Part shown: positions 1 through 8,028 of the stretch, in pieces
Position numbering within the stretch: position 1 is the stretch's first letter
How the letters are laid out: the number at the start of each line of letters is the position of its first letter
Assembly: GCA_900547995.1 (NCBI GenBank)
Contig: URIY01000029.1
Span: 1-22,561, forward strand
Reading direction: 5' to 3'
DNA from: an uncultured Mycoplasmatota bacterium
Lineage (GTDB): Bacteria > Bacillota_I > Bacilli_A > RF39 > UBA660
Length of the DNA stretch: 22,561 bases
Notes under the pieces: generated by a model
Database searches by the model: none
Told to the model about the DNA's origin: nothing
The model's input: only the letters and a program-made list of their open reading frames with translations
Program-made: the position numbers and the translations under genes

Positions 1-109
1 TGCTAAATATTACCTATTTATATTTTATTTATTAGTTTTACTCTTTTTTACTGTAATTTTTAAACTTAAAACAAATTAAAATATTCTATTACACAAATAC
101 ATAAGTAAT

Positions 110-131
110 TGTATAGTATTAATACTATACA
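110..131. repeat. Perfect 22-bp AT-rich palindrome
   Basis: The two half sites of 11 bases (TGTATAGTATT and its complement) meet without a spacer, giving a fully symmetric 22-bp element. Perfect palindromes of this length are typical of binding sites for dimeric regulators, but in DNA this AT-rich a chance origin cannot be excluded. No T tract follows on either strand, so it does not look like a transcription terminator. The gene it would control is not visible in the window. Confidence 0.6.
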
Positions 132-182
132 GTTATACTAAGAAGCAAAAAAGATATTTTAATTTTGTTATTATCCATACTA

Positions 183-208
183 CTTAATTGAATTAAGACA
201 ATAATTGT
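183..208. repeat. Two adjacent short AT-rich inverted repeats
   Basis: CTTAAT and ATTAAG flank a TGA spacer at 183-197. Immediately after, ACAAT and ATTGT flank a single A at about 198-208. Both are short and AT-rich, so they may be chance, but they lie within 80 bp of the 22-bp palindrome in an otherwise empty region. Function unknown. Confidence 0.3.
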
Positions 209-259
209 ATTTTATAGATTAATTTATTTCTATATTATTTTAAACAACAAACTTAAAAT

Positions 260-291
260 ATAAATAAAAAGAGCCGAGTCTAATTCAGCTC
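260..291 (-). terminator. Rho-independent terminator after the rhodanese gene
   Basis: On the minus strand, 9 bases after the rhodanese stop, GAGCTGA pairs with TCGGCTC (7 bp including one G-T pair) around a 7-base loop. The run TTTTTATTTATATTTT follows. Stem plus U-rich tail is a good intrinsic terminator for such an AT-rich genome. Confidence 0.8.
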
Positions 292-299
292 ATTTTATA

Positions 300-590
300 T
301 TACCTTTCTAGCACATAACTTTCATATCCACCAGCAATATTAACAACATTATATCCTAATCTTGATAAATAAGAACATAGTTTATGACTTGTCATACCAC
401 GGGTACAATAAAAATAATATTTTTCATTCTTATTCAAATATTTAGAAGGATTATTAACCAATAAAGTATACTCAATATTTTTTGCACCTGTAATATGATT
501 ATTATTATAGCTCATACTATTTCTTATATCTATTATGTTGATGTTACCTATTAATGGAATTAAACTAGGGACAGTAATAGTTGACATCAT
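300..590 (-). CDS. Single-domain rhodanese-like sulfurtransferase
   Basis: This is a small cytoplasmic rhodanese-homology protein of 96 residues (95 if the second ATG is used), about the usual size for a stand-alone domain. It shows the family landmarks in order: an IIDIR strand at residues 19-23, the H-I-x-G-A-x-N-I motif at 32-39, and the active-site loop CTRGMTS at 62-68 with Cys62 as the expected persulfide carrier. An AGGY segment near 86-89 follows, as in other family members. Such proteins move sulfane sulfur from thiosulfate or a persulfide donor to a thiol acceptor; the substrate here is unknown. The start is a double ATG behind GGGTGG. The gene is separated from the virD4-like gene by a terminator and followed by its own terminator, so it is probably transcribed alone, though I found no clear promoter. 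Any tie to the secretion genes is only positional. Confidence 0.88.
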   Translation of the reverse strand: MMSTITVPSLIPLIGNINIIDIRNSMSYNNNHITGAKNIEYTLLVNNPSKYLNKNEKYYFYCTRGMTSHKLCSYLSRLGYNVVNIAGGYESYVLER

Positions 591-651
591 ATAATACCAC
601 CCAGTTTAATATATGCACTAAAATTATTTTGCTAAAGTCAAATAGCCCTCT

Positions 652-683
652 TATTAAGAAAAATCAACACATAATGTTGATTT
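652..683 (-). terminator. Intrinsic terminator overlapping the end of the virD4-like gene
   Basis: On the minus strand AAATCAACA and TGTTGATTT form a perfect 9-bp stem around a 5-base loop (661-669 with 675-683), followed by TTCTTAATAA. The stem overlaps the TAA stop codon of the coupling-protein gene. It probably marks the 3' end of the long secretion operon. Confidence 0.75.
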
Positions 684-2826
684 ATTCATCACCAAAGAAA
701 TCATCAAAGAATTGATCATCAGAAATTTCTTCATTAGAATCTTTATTTTTATCCTTTTCTTCATTCTCTATATTCTGTTTAACTTCTATGTTATCTTTCA
801 CAACATTGGATTTATCTTTATCAACCTCATCATCAAAATCCAATAAAGAAGTATTTTCACTCTGCGAAGATTGCTCTTCAGCTTCTGCTTCTCTTTTTTC
901 TTCTTCCTCAAGTTCAGCTATCTTAGCATCTATTCTTTTAACTAAATCATCTATATTCATACCACCACTTGGTATTGAACTATCTTTTTTATCAAATAAT
1001 CCAGGCATTCCACCAAACATTGGTGGTAATCCACTAGGTATCATTCCAGGATTATTTCCTGGCATTATACCACCTGGCATACCTCCAAACATTGAATCAA
1101 ATTTTTCTTTTGATTTAGCTTCAACAAAAGATTTAATATCAAATAAGTGAAGTGGCATTTTTTCTCTAACAGGATACTCAGACTTATCATATTTTTTACC
1201 CCAAGCACCATTTTGTTCCAAAATAAAATTAGGAGTTAATTTTGTCTTAAAAGGCATTTTTCTAAGTCTTAATACAACAATCGTCCATTTTGGAAGTCTT
1301 TGTAAATCACTTACTGTTGCAAGAGGAGTAGAAGAAGTTTTTTCTTTCTCTTTAGATTTCTTTTCGCCACACATCTTACTTAATTCTTCAAGAGCAGCAA
1401 GTTCACTACTAATAAGATAAACTATATTACCACAATTACCCTTAATAGTTTCACCATTTTCTTTACCATATACCTGATACAATTGAGCAAAGTTTTGAAT
1501 TATAAAACTAAAGCGAATTGCTCTACTTCTTGCAGCTGTAACCATTGTAGTTACATCTTTAAGTGGAGGCATGTTAGCAAACTCATCTAATATAAAATTA
1601 GTTCTAAATGGAAGTTTTCCACCTGATTCTTGTGCGACATCTATTAAAGTTTCATAAACTTGTTTAATAAAAATAGTAACTAATGAATGATATGTCTTCT
1701 TTTCATCTTGAACAACTATAAATACAGCTGTTTTTGATCGGCCAATATCTTTCATATCAAAATCACTATGTGAAAGCATTTCTGATAAGTTTTCTCTTGA
1801 TGAAAATAACTTTATTTTTTGTTTAAAAACAGATAAAATACTGCTCTTCGTATCAGATGGTGCCATTAAAGTACTAGACACATTAACATAAGCTGGAGAT
1901 GCTTGATCTTTATAACTAAAATACTCTTTAATATATGTTGTATTTCTAAACTTTTCTTCACCAACTGTAGTCATTAAATTAATAGTATTTAAATTAATTT
2001 CTTCTTCTTTAGCATCATCAAATAAAGCAAGAGCAAGACCTGCAAAATAGTCAGCAGATGTTTTTTCCCAGAATGGATCAGCATTTTGCGATTTTTCATC
2101 ATATAGAATATTCATTGCTAGGTCATCAAGCAACTCATTAGCCTTATCTGAATTACCTTCTTTATACAAAGAATATGGAAGCGCAAGTGGATTCCAACAA
2201 TTACCTTTCTGTGGATCACGAAAATTTAATAAAACAATATTATAGCCTTTTTCACGAAGTTCATTTGCGTTACGCTCATAAATTTCACCCTTAGGGTCAG
2301 TAATAATCATAGACTGATGACTCTTTGCAAGTAATTTAACCATTGGTTGAACAAGCATTTCTGTTTTACCGGAACCTGTTGAACCAATAATTAAATTATG
2401 ATATTCACCATCATCTACCCATATTTCTTTACCATTATTAATAAGAGGAATTCCACCATATTCTGACTTTTCAGCACCAGGTAATACCATTTTTAATTCT
2501 GATTTCATATCTTTTTCTTTAAGCCAATCAGAATATCCAGTTTCCTGTTTTTTGCCAATAACAATTCCAGGTCCACCCTTTTCACGTTCAAATATTGAAG
2601 AAGATACCGTAGATACCATTCCAATAAGTGCAGCTAAATAAAAGACCATTGTAGGAAAGAAATAACTAGTAGTAAAAGCTGGTATTGGATTTAAACCATG
2701 AAGTTTATTTTCATGAATAAATGATCCAACATTAAGGACTGCAATTGCAACCAAATATAAAAGTACGATTGCAAAAATAATTATTTTTTTTAAATCATCA
2801 GTATTTATTCTAAGTTTTAATTTCAT
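682..2826 (-). CDS. virD4: VirD4/TraG-type T4SS coupling protein ATPase
   Basis: This is the membrane-anchored hexameric ATPase that recruits substrate to a type IV secretion channel. Numbering from the upstream ATG at 2841, two membrane helices lie at about 19-37 and 59-80. Walker A GSTGSGKT is at 153-160, TDPKGE at 181-186, and Walker B FILDEFA at 416-422, all as in VirD4/TraG/TcpA-type proteins. The C-terminal tail is unusual: a Met/Gly/Pro-rich stretch at about 584-616, a Glu-rich coiled segment at 640-656 and a very acidic end with SDDQFFDD. I chose the ATG at 2826 because GGAG lies 9 bases upstream. The ATG at 2841 overlaps the previous stop as TAATG but has no Shine-Dalgarno sequence, so a 719-residue form is possible but less likely. 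It is the last gene of the operon and ends in a terminator. Its presence argues for a transported substrate rather than a pilus alone. Confidence 0.95.
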   Translation of the reverse strand: MKLKLRINTDDLKKIIIFAIVLLYLVAIAVLNVGSFIHENKLHGLNPIPAFTTSYFFPTMVFYLAALIGMVSTVSSSIFEREKGGPGIVIGKKQETGYSDWLKEKDMKSELKMVLPGAEKSEYGGIPLINNGKEIWVDDGEYHNLIIGSTGSGKTEMLVQPMVKLLAKSHQSMIITDPKGEIYERNANELREKGYNIVLLNFRDPQKGNCWNPLALPYSLYKEGNSDKANELLDDLAMNILYDEKSQNADPFWEKTSADYFAGLALALFDDAKEEEINLNTINLMTTVGEEKFRNTTYIKEYFSYKDQASPAYVNVSSTLMAPSDTKSSILSVFKQKIKLFSSRENLSEMLSHSDFDMKDIGRSKTAVFIVVQDEKKTYHSLVTIFIKQVYETLIDVAQESGGKLPFRTNFILDEFANMPPLKDVTTMVTAARSRAIRFSFIIQNFAQLYQVYGKENGETIKGNCGNIVYLISSELAALEELSKMCGEKKSKEKEKTSSTPLATVSDLQRLPKWTIVVLRLRKMPFKTKLTPNFILEQNGAWGKKYDKSEYPVREKMPLHLFDIKSFVEAKSKEKFDSMFGGMPGGIMPGNNPGMIPSGLPPMFGGMPGLFDKKDSSIPSGGMNIDDLVKRIDAKIAELEEEEKREAEAEEQSSQSENTSLLDFDDEVDKDKSNVVKDNIEVKQNIENEEKDKNKDSNEEISDDQFFDDFFGDE

Positions 2827-2840
2827 TTCACATCGCTCCA

Positions 2841-3473
2841 TTATATTTCATTATTTTTTTTGTTCTTATTAACAAAGTAAACAATTGTTGAACCTATTAT
2901 AACCAAAACAATAACAATTGTACATATAGAAAATATATTTTTCATAAAATTTTTACTTTTTCCCATATCAAAATTAATTTTAATATGAGCATTTTCTATA
3001 TCAGTAAATTTCCAAGTATATGTATCACCATTTACGTTGGTAGCATTATGACTACTAACATAATACGGAACTACTATAGAAAAATCTATGTTATCAGGTT
3101 TACCATATAAATCTAAATAAGACTGAACATTATCATTAATATATAAATCAAATTGAACTTTTTTACCCTTAATTTTTATAGAATTATTATCTATAAATTC
3201 CTTGAATAAAATTGAATTATCTTTAAAATCACCTAATGATAACCAATCCTGAGTTACACTTGAAGAATCAGGATTAGATAATATATTATATGGATAGCCT
3301 TGAAAGAAATAATATATTGGATCAATTAAATCACTCTGTAAGTTATTATTTAATCCACTTATTGTAATATTCTCATTTATATTCTTTTTATTAAAAGAAA
3401 CTTTGTATTTAATATCACATCCACTAACAATAAATAGTAATAACAGAATTATTATATATCTTACTTTTTTCAT
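2841..3473 (-). CDS. Lipoprotein with a C-terminal membrane helix, T4SS-associated
   Basis: The 210-residue product starts with a basic n-region, a hydrophobic core and the lipobox VSGC with Cys19 as the lipid attachment site. Most of the protein (20-178) would be extracytoplasmic, and a second hydrophobic helix at about 180-200 is followed by a Lys/Asn-rich tail. It would thus be anchored at both ends, with the basic tail inside. The segment DTYTWKF before the C-terminal helix faintly resembles LppM-like lipoproteins, but I do not claim membership. The ATGA overlap with the M23 peptidase gene upstream and its place before virD4 suggest translational coupling and a role as an accessory envelope part of the T4SS. 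Exact function unknown. Confidence 0.85.
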   Translation of the reverse strand: MKKVRYIIILLLLFIVSGCDIKYKVSFNKKNINENITISGLNNNLQSDLIDPIYYFFQGYPYNILSNPDSSSVTQDWLSLGDFKDNSILFKEFIDNNSIKIKGKKVQFDLYINDNVQSYLDLYGKPDNIDFSIVVPYYVSSHNATNVNGDTYTWKFTDIENAHIKINFDMGKSKNFMKNIFSICTIVIVLVIIGSTIVYFVNKNKKNNEI

Positions 3474-5353
3474 ACTTGTTCCTCACTTGATATATTTCTA
3501 CTACAAGTAGTACCTCTTACTGTATCAGTTGTAAATAAAACAGTCGCAGGAAATTTATTAGAATAATCTGAATTATAACTTAACTCAAGATGTAAATGTC
3601 TACCAGTAGAAACACCAGTAGTTCCCATAACTCCAAGTATAGTATTATAAGTAACCGTTTCACCAACAGATACATTAACTGAACTTAAATGAGCATAGGT
3701 GGCATATACTGTTTTCCCATTATATGTACTTTTTATACGAATATAATTTCCAAAACCACCACCACAACTACAAGCACTAGATAATGAGCTAAGAGAGGCA
3801 CCAGCAATATAACGACTAGCATCGGAAGAAGGACATATATTGTAACATGAATTATTTACTACTACTACTTCTCCCTCCATTATAGGATATATATTAGGAG
3901 ATGTAAGAGAACTAGCAACTGAAATATCATTTGCATTATGTGCACGACAACCAGGAGTACTACAATAATCAGTTGAAACAGAAACATAATTAGTACCACA
4001 CTCATATGTAACACCTTTAATAGTTCCAGTACCACCTATACCACCAGTCCCACTTCCTGACGTATCACTAAAAACAGTTTCATCATTAAAATAGTCAAAC
4101 AGTTCTTTAACTGAATATATATTACTGTACAAAGTTGATGCTTCTTTCTTCTTAATATCATCAGATTCATCTTTCATACTACAATTATCACAATCTAAAT
4201 ATAAATGCTTTATAAAAACATCTTCAGTATAATTCTCATATAATTGATAATTAACGTATTTTCTTACATTTACACTAACATATTCCTTTCCAACTTCAAA
4301 ATTTCCAGTTGGAATTTTAGCACCTCCCGCTAAATCCTCAATTATTTTTTGTATATCAGAATCGGAAGATTGACCACCAATTGTTTCCACCTCTAATTGT
4401 CTTAAATCATATTTAATATTTTTATATTCCCATGAATTAGGGTCACCACTAGTCATGTATTTTTTTGCATAAGACGCAGCCCTTTTAATATTACATATTG
4501 CATCTAAAGCACTGCCATTACCAGAGCAACCATTCCCATCATCAGATGTTATATCTCTCAAAATATCCCAATCACTCCATATTTGGTTAGAATTATCACA
4601 AATTATAGGGTCACCATCTTTATCAACACCACATTCCCATTGTTTATATTCAACAGCTCCATAATTAACAGAATTAGCTACCATATACCCCAATAATTTT
4701 CTTGTACCAGGATAAATATAATAAACCTGACCACCTTTATCTCTCAAATTATAGTAAAAATCCTTATTTTGATTATTAGAAACTATACTTTCTCCATTAT
4801 AGTCTTTTTCTTCCTGTTTTACTGATGAAGAGCCATATTTATTTATATAATTATTAAAATCATCTAATGTTTCAAAATTTTTAATTTCCTGTTCATTTTT
4901 ATCTATTTCTTCATTAATTTTTAAATCTAGTCTATCATCCTCGAAATTTACTAATCCCTGATTTTGAATTGTAGAAATAAGCAATGACAAATCAATTTGT
5001 TCATTACTATTTCTTTTAAAATCTATTTTTTCATACTGTTTCTTTCCATCAGAGAAATCCTGAAAAATCTTTATATCTTCCTTAGTAAATCCTTCTAAGT
5101 TCATTCTCATTAATAAATCCTCTTTATTTGATGTAGAAGAATTGAATATTCCTCCTGTAAAAGAGTATGTAGAAATAATTGGTAAAAATACAAGTACAGC
5201 AGCTAAAATAATTAAACAGACAACCCCTAAAGCTGGTGCAACGGCACTAATTATTGCAGCATATTTTTTAATTTTTATTATTTTGTTTACTGCATCACTA
5301 GCACCTTGTGCTATACCCTTACCAGTAGTGTTTTTTTCATTATTGTTGTCCAT
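3470..5353 (-). CDS. Membrane-anchored M23 (LytM-type) peptidase of the T4SS
   Basis: This 627-residue protein has a cytoplasmic N-terminus, one membrane helix at about 32-62, a long middle domain I cannot assign (70-430), a Gly/Thr linker near 432-446 and a C-terminal M23 domain (about 450-610). The metal-site pattern is intact: H472-N-A-N-D476, the catalytic-type TYAHLS with His555, and GRHLHLE with H586 and H588. M23 enzymes cut peptide cross-links in peptidoglycan. In Gram-positive T4SSs the equivalent VirB1-like part is usually a CwlT-type protein with transglycosylase plus NlpC/P60 domains, so an M23 domain in this place is a variant. The extracellular part carries about 14 Cys, including an insert at 503-530 inside the peptidase domain. 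The start follows GGAGGTGAT, and the gene lies between virB4 and the lipoprotein gene. It implies that the host or its partner cells have peptidoglycan. Confidence 0.9.
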   Translation of the reverse strand: MDNNNEKNTTGKGIAQGASDAVNKIIKIKKYAAIISAVAPALGVVCLIILAAVLVFLPIISTYSFTGGIFNSSTSNKEDLLMRMNLEGFTKEDIKIFQDFSDGKKQYEKIDFKRNSNEQIDLSLLISTIQNQGLVNFEDDRLDLKINEEIDKNEQEIKNFETLDDFNNYINKYGSSSVKQEEKDYNGESIVSNNQNKDFYYNLRDKGGQVYYIYPGTRKLLGYMVANSVNYGAVEYKQWECGVDKDGDPIICDNSNQIWSDWDILRDITSDDGNGCSGNGSALDAICNIKRAASYAKKYMTSGDPNSWEYKNIKYDLRQLEVETIGGQSSDSDIQKIIEDLAGGAKIPTGNFEVGKEYVSVNVRKYVNYQLYENYTEDVFIKHLYLDCDNCSMKDESDDIKKKEASTLYSNIYSVKELFDYFNDETVFSDTSGSGTGGIGGTGTIKGVTYECGTNYVSVSTDYCSTPGCRAHNANDISVASSLTSPNIYPIMEGEVVVVNNSCYNICPSSDASRYIAGASLSSLSSACSCGGGFGNYIRIKSTYNGKTVYATYAHLSSVNVSVGETVTYNTILGVMGTTGVSTGRHLHLELSYNSDYSNKFPATVLFTTDTVRGTTCSRNISSEEQV

Positions 5354-5380
5354 TTAATCACCTCCAACTAAATACTTATT

Positions 5381-7165
5381 TTATAATCCACCACCATTAC
5401 CAAATGAATCTAATTCTTGTTCAGTCGCTACTACATTAATACGCATACGTCTACTACCACATACGAATAATGCTTCACCTTGACTATATTTTTTTATACT
5501 ATCTTTTTCATTATCATTTAAATCAATTAATCTTGCTAAATCTTCAACAGCCTGCTTCTTTAAACCCATAACAAGATAATATGATGCATTATCAAATATA
5601 GCCTTACCTTGTGTAATAACCGTAGAATCACAGAAATCACTAGGTTGTTGTGTAATAATAATTGTACCAGTATTATATTTACGAGCACGTCTTTGTATTT
5701 GAGCTAAAAAGTCTGCACCAAGAGCATTTCTACCGCCAAGTAAAACATGTGCTTCATCTACAGTAAGTACTGTATTATGACTTCTATCAAGAGTTAAACT
5801 CCATGCATATTTTAAGATATTAAAGAATAAAGCATTACGAATACTTTCTTCAGAATTCATTAATTCTTTTATATTAAATACAATAAAATCACTATTAGGA
5901 TGAATTGTAGTATGTCCATCAAAATAATATTTTAACTCTTTAGTAAGTGGTCTAATTTTAAGTTCAAGGCGCTCTAAAACATCTTTTTCATGACTTTGAT
6001 CTGGCATAGATAATAATTTACCTTTTATAGTTGCATAAACATCCTTAAATGTAGGATAATCATTGGATGTAAACTTAGAAAAATCTGTATCAAATCCCAT
6101 ACCAAATCGACGATATGTTTCTTGAACCATTTCACTAAACATCGTAATAACGTCCTCCTCTATTTCAGGATTATAATACTTTAAGAAGGCTTTTATTGAT
6201 TGAATTGTTCTAGTAAGAACAGTATAACCAAGTCCCTCTTTCATTTCTTCTTCATCAGCATCAACAACAACTTCAAGTGGATTTATCATACCAAATTCTC
6301 CACCCTTACCAAGATCAATGAAATCACCATCATATAATTTACACATTCCCTCAAGTTCACCTTCAGGATCAATTACAACAACTTGATAATTATTTCTTAA
6401 ATGGGATCTTATCATTAACTTAGCAGCCGTAGATTTACCACTACCAGATGTACCAAGAATAATCATATTGGCATTATTTCTATTATGTTCTTTCTTAATT
6501 TGATATAAAAATTGATTGAATAGAATAACACCACCTGAAAAGTCTGTTCCAAGTAGCATTGATAATCCGGGATCCTTAATACTATCAAAAATAAATGGAT
6601 ACATGGCAGCAAGAGTAGGAGCTGGAATTGGGGTACCAATTCTATCTTCTATACCTTGCTTAGGGAATATTGGTATCATTGATTTAAATACTGCTTCTTG
6701 TTCAAATCTAAGTGGAAAAGCATTCATTTCCATAGATTCCAAATAACTACGAATCTGTAATTTTTTAGCAATCATTTCATCTTGAGAATCAGCTGTAATC
6801 ATAATATGCATTTGAAAATCCCATATTTTAGCCTGACTAGCTGCAAGTTGACTTATAAAAACTTCCAAAGATTCATAGTCTTGACGTATTCTTTCTTGAA
6901 TAGTCTTATCGTTTTCTTCTTGATACCTTTGCTTTAAATCAGCAATTTCCTTATTTAACATTTTTCTGATTACAGAAAATGGTAAAGGTAAATGTTTCAT
7001 ACAAACCTTAACACCACTAATACTAGTAAGTGTTGACAAATAACCAGGTCCTATATATTTAGGATAAGATACTACTGTAAGAATAGTTGTTAACTTATCG
7101 CTTATAGTAAAATCAGCACTTCTAAAGTGTAATCCTTTAGGTGCAATTTGTGATTTTATGTCCAT
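5381..7165 (-). CDS. virB4: VirB4 ATPase, C-terminal part (ATPase half of a split VirB4)
   Basis: This is the main energising ATPase of the T4SS. The 594-residue protein carries the middle and ATPase parts of VirB4/TraE: a segment starting SQIAPKGLHF, an EFD-like region with a coiled helix at 68-112, then the RecA-like domain. Walker A is GTSGSGKS at 238-245, VVIDPEGE at 263-270, Walker B TVLTVDEAH at 465-473, and the sensor-like QRRARKYNTG...IITQQ at 491-507. The first 180 residues of a usual VirB4 are missing and are encoded by the gene just upstream, which overlaps this one by 10 bases. The ATG is preceded by GGTGGTGAG at good spacing, so it can start by itself or by coupling. Intact motifs argue against decay. 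Confidence 0.95.
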   Translation of the reverse strand: MDIKSQIAPKGLHFRSADFTISDKLTTILTVVSYPKYIGPGYLSTLTSISGVKVCMKHLPLPFSVIRKMLNKEIADLKQRYQEENDKTIQERIRQDYESLEVFISQLAASQAKIWDFQMHIMITADSQDEMIAKKLQIRSYLESMEMNAFPLRFEQEAVFKSMIPIFPKQGIEDRIGTPIPAPTLAAMYPFIFDSIKDPGLSMLLGTDFSGGVILFNQFLYQIKKEHNRNNANMIILGTSGSGKSTAAKLMIRSHLRNNYQVVVIDPEGELEGMCKLYDGDFIDLGKGGEFGMINPLEVVVDADEEEMKEGLGYTVLTRTIQSIKAFLKYYNPEIEEDVITMFSEMVQETYRRFGMGFDTDFSKFTSNDYPTFKDVYATIKGKLLSMPDQSHEKDVLERLELKIRPLTKELKYYFDGHTTIHPNSDFIVFNIKELMNSEESIRNALFFNILKYAWSLTLDRSHNTVLTVDEAHVLLGGRNALGADFLAQIQRRARKYNTGTIIITQQPSDFCDSTVITQGKAIFDNASYYLVMGLKKQAVEDLARLIDLNDNEKDSIKKYSQGEALFVCGSRRMRINVVATEQELDSFGNGGGL

Positions 7166-7710
7166 GAACTCACCACCGTTCCAAATGTCGTATTTTGACC
7201 ACCATTTAAGAAATTATCAAGAATCATTCTTAAATCATCGTTAGATGTTTGTTGTGTTTGTAATCCTGCTTGAGCAAATGTTGCAATTAAATTACGAATT
7301 CTTTTAGCAATCAAATCATCTTTCTTTTCTTTAAATAATAAGAAATACTCTGTATCAACAACATTATTTGTCATAAACATATTAGCCTTATTAATTTCAT
7401 CAACAATTAACTTTCTTCTTGTTGGACTAGTAACATCATTATATAAGGCCTGTAAATTAGATAAATAAACATGTATGTCAACAGGTCTATCTGCAACAAT
7501 AATCCAAAATTCATAATCAATCATATTATAAACATTTTTTAAATTATAAATAACTGCATTTTGTGTATCCTGATCAAGAATAAAAATATTCTTGGGCATT
7601 ATTTTAACACCAGTCACTTTTTCTTTATTATCAAGAATGATCATACCATTTTCAATGTTTTTGACAGGAACAAAATCCTCAGTATATTTACTTCGATTCA
7701 CTTTCGCCAT
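7156..7710 (-). CDS. VirB4 N-terminal domain protein (first half of a split VirB4)
   Basis: This 184-residue protein corresponds to the N-terminal region of Gram-positive VirB4/TraE-type ATPases. It contains the FVPVKNIENGMI segment typical of their start, an alpha/beta core, and DVHVYLSN-like strand/helix elements leading to a C-terminal helix. It has no ATP-binding motif. Together with the next gene it makes about 778 residues, the normal VirB4 length, so one protein seems to be encoded as two chains. Its stop lies inside the first codons of the next gene (overlap ATGGACATAA). No slippery heptamer is visible there, so I favour coupled translation over frameshifting. I take the ATG at 7710 as start rather than the adjacent GTG at 7713. 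It overlaps the end of the PrgI-like gene by about 23 bases. A sequencing error that split the gene remains possible. Confidence 0.85.
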   Translation of the reverse strand: MAKVNRSKYTEDFVPVKNIENGMIILDNKEKVTGVKIMPKNIFILDQDTQNAVIYNLKNVYNMIDYEFWIIVADRPVDIHVYLSNLQALYNDVTSPTRRKLIVDEINKANMFMTNNVVDTEYFLLFKEKKDDLIAKRIRNLIATFAQAGLQTQQTSNDDLRMILDNFLNGGQNTTFGTVVSSWT

Positions 7711-8008
7711 CACGACAACACCAACCCTTCCATATAAATTTTTGCCTTGTAGTTATAAATGTATGAAAACTAGTTAAAAACGTCAAAGTATTGTGATAAT
7801 TTGGTATAGGGAAAACTAAAAATCCAGTTACCAAAGCAGGAGCTAGAGCAATCATTGCAAAAACTAGCTCCTCAATAGGTAAAGCAATGAGTAAAATTAA
7901 TGAAACTAAAATTCCACTACCAAATATAATTAAATCTTTAACATTAAATAATCCAAAAATCAACATAGATTTTTTTGCATTAGCTGGAATCAAATATTGA
8001 TTATCCAT
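7688..8008 (-). CDS. PrgI/VirB3-like T4SS membrane protein
   Basis: The product is a small inner-membrane protein of 106 residues. A soluble N-terminus containing IPANAKKS is followed by two closely spaced membrane helices at about 24-44 and 47-70, then a short amphipathic C-terminus. This shape, and the position between a VirB6-like gene and virB4, match the PrgI family, the VirB3 counterpart in Gram-positive conjugation systems, which docks the VirB4 ATPase to the membrane. The start follows AAGGGGTGTGAT. The end overlaps the start of the VirB4 N-terminal gene, pointing to coupled translation of the two partners. Confidence 0.85.
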   Translation of the reverse strand: MDNQYLIPANAKKSMLIFGLFNVKDLIIFGSGILVSLILLIALPIEELVFAMIALAPALVTGFLVFPIPNYHNTLTFLTSFHTFITTRQKFIWKGWCCRDGESESK

Positions 8009-8028
8009 AAAGTATCACACCCCTTTTA

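Larger units (their letters stand above)
1..259. other. AT-rich intergenic region without a supported gene
   Basis: This stretch downstream of the rhodanese gene is extremely AT-rich and has no reading frame with a plausible ribosome binding site. A 17-codon minus-strand frame begins near 178 but has no Shine-Dalgarno sequence. The only visible structure is a perfect 22-bp palindrome at 110-131 and two short inverted repeats around 183-208. It may hold regulatory sequence for a gene beyond the left edge, but I see no convincing promoter. Confidence 0.6.

Noticed and set aside
788..1150. Plus-strand frame of 120 codons, Ser/Leu/Pro-rich
   Set aside because: It is antisense to the low-complexity tail of the virD4-like gene; the composition mirrors that tail and there is no ribosome-binding site or independent evidence.
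7150..7170. Programmed -1 frameshift joining the two VirB4 parts
   Set aside because: The overlap has no X-XXY-YYZ slippery heptamer and the second gene has its own ATG and ribosome-binding site; coupled translation explains it better.
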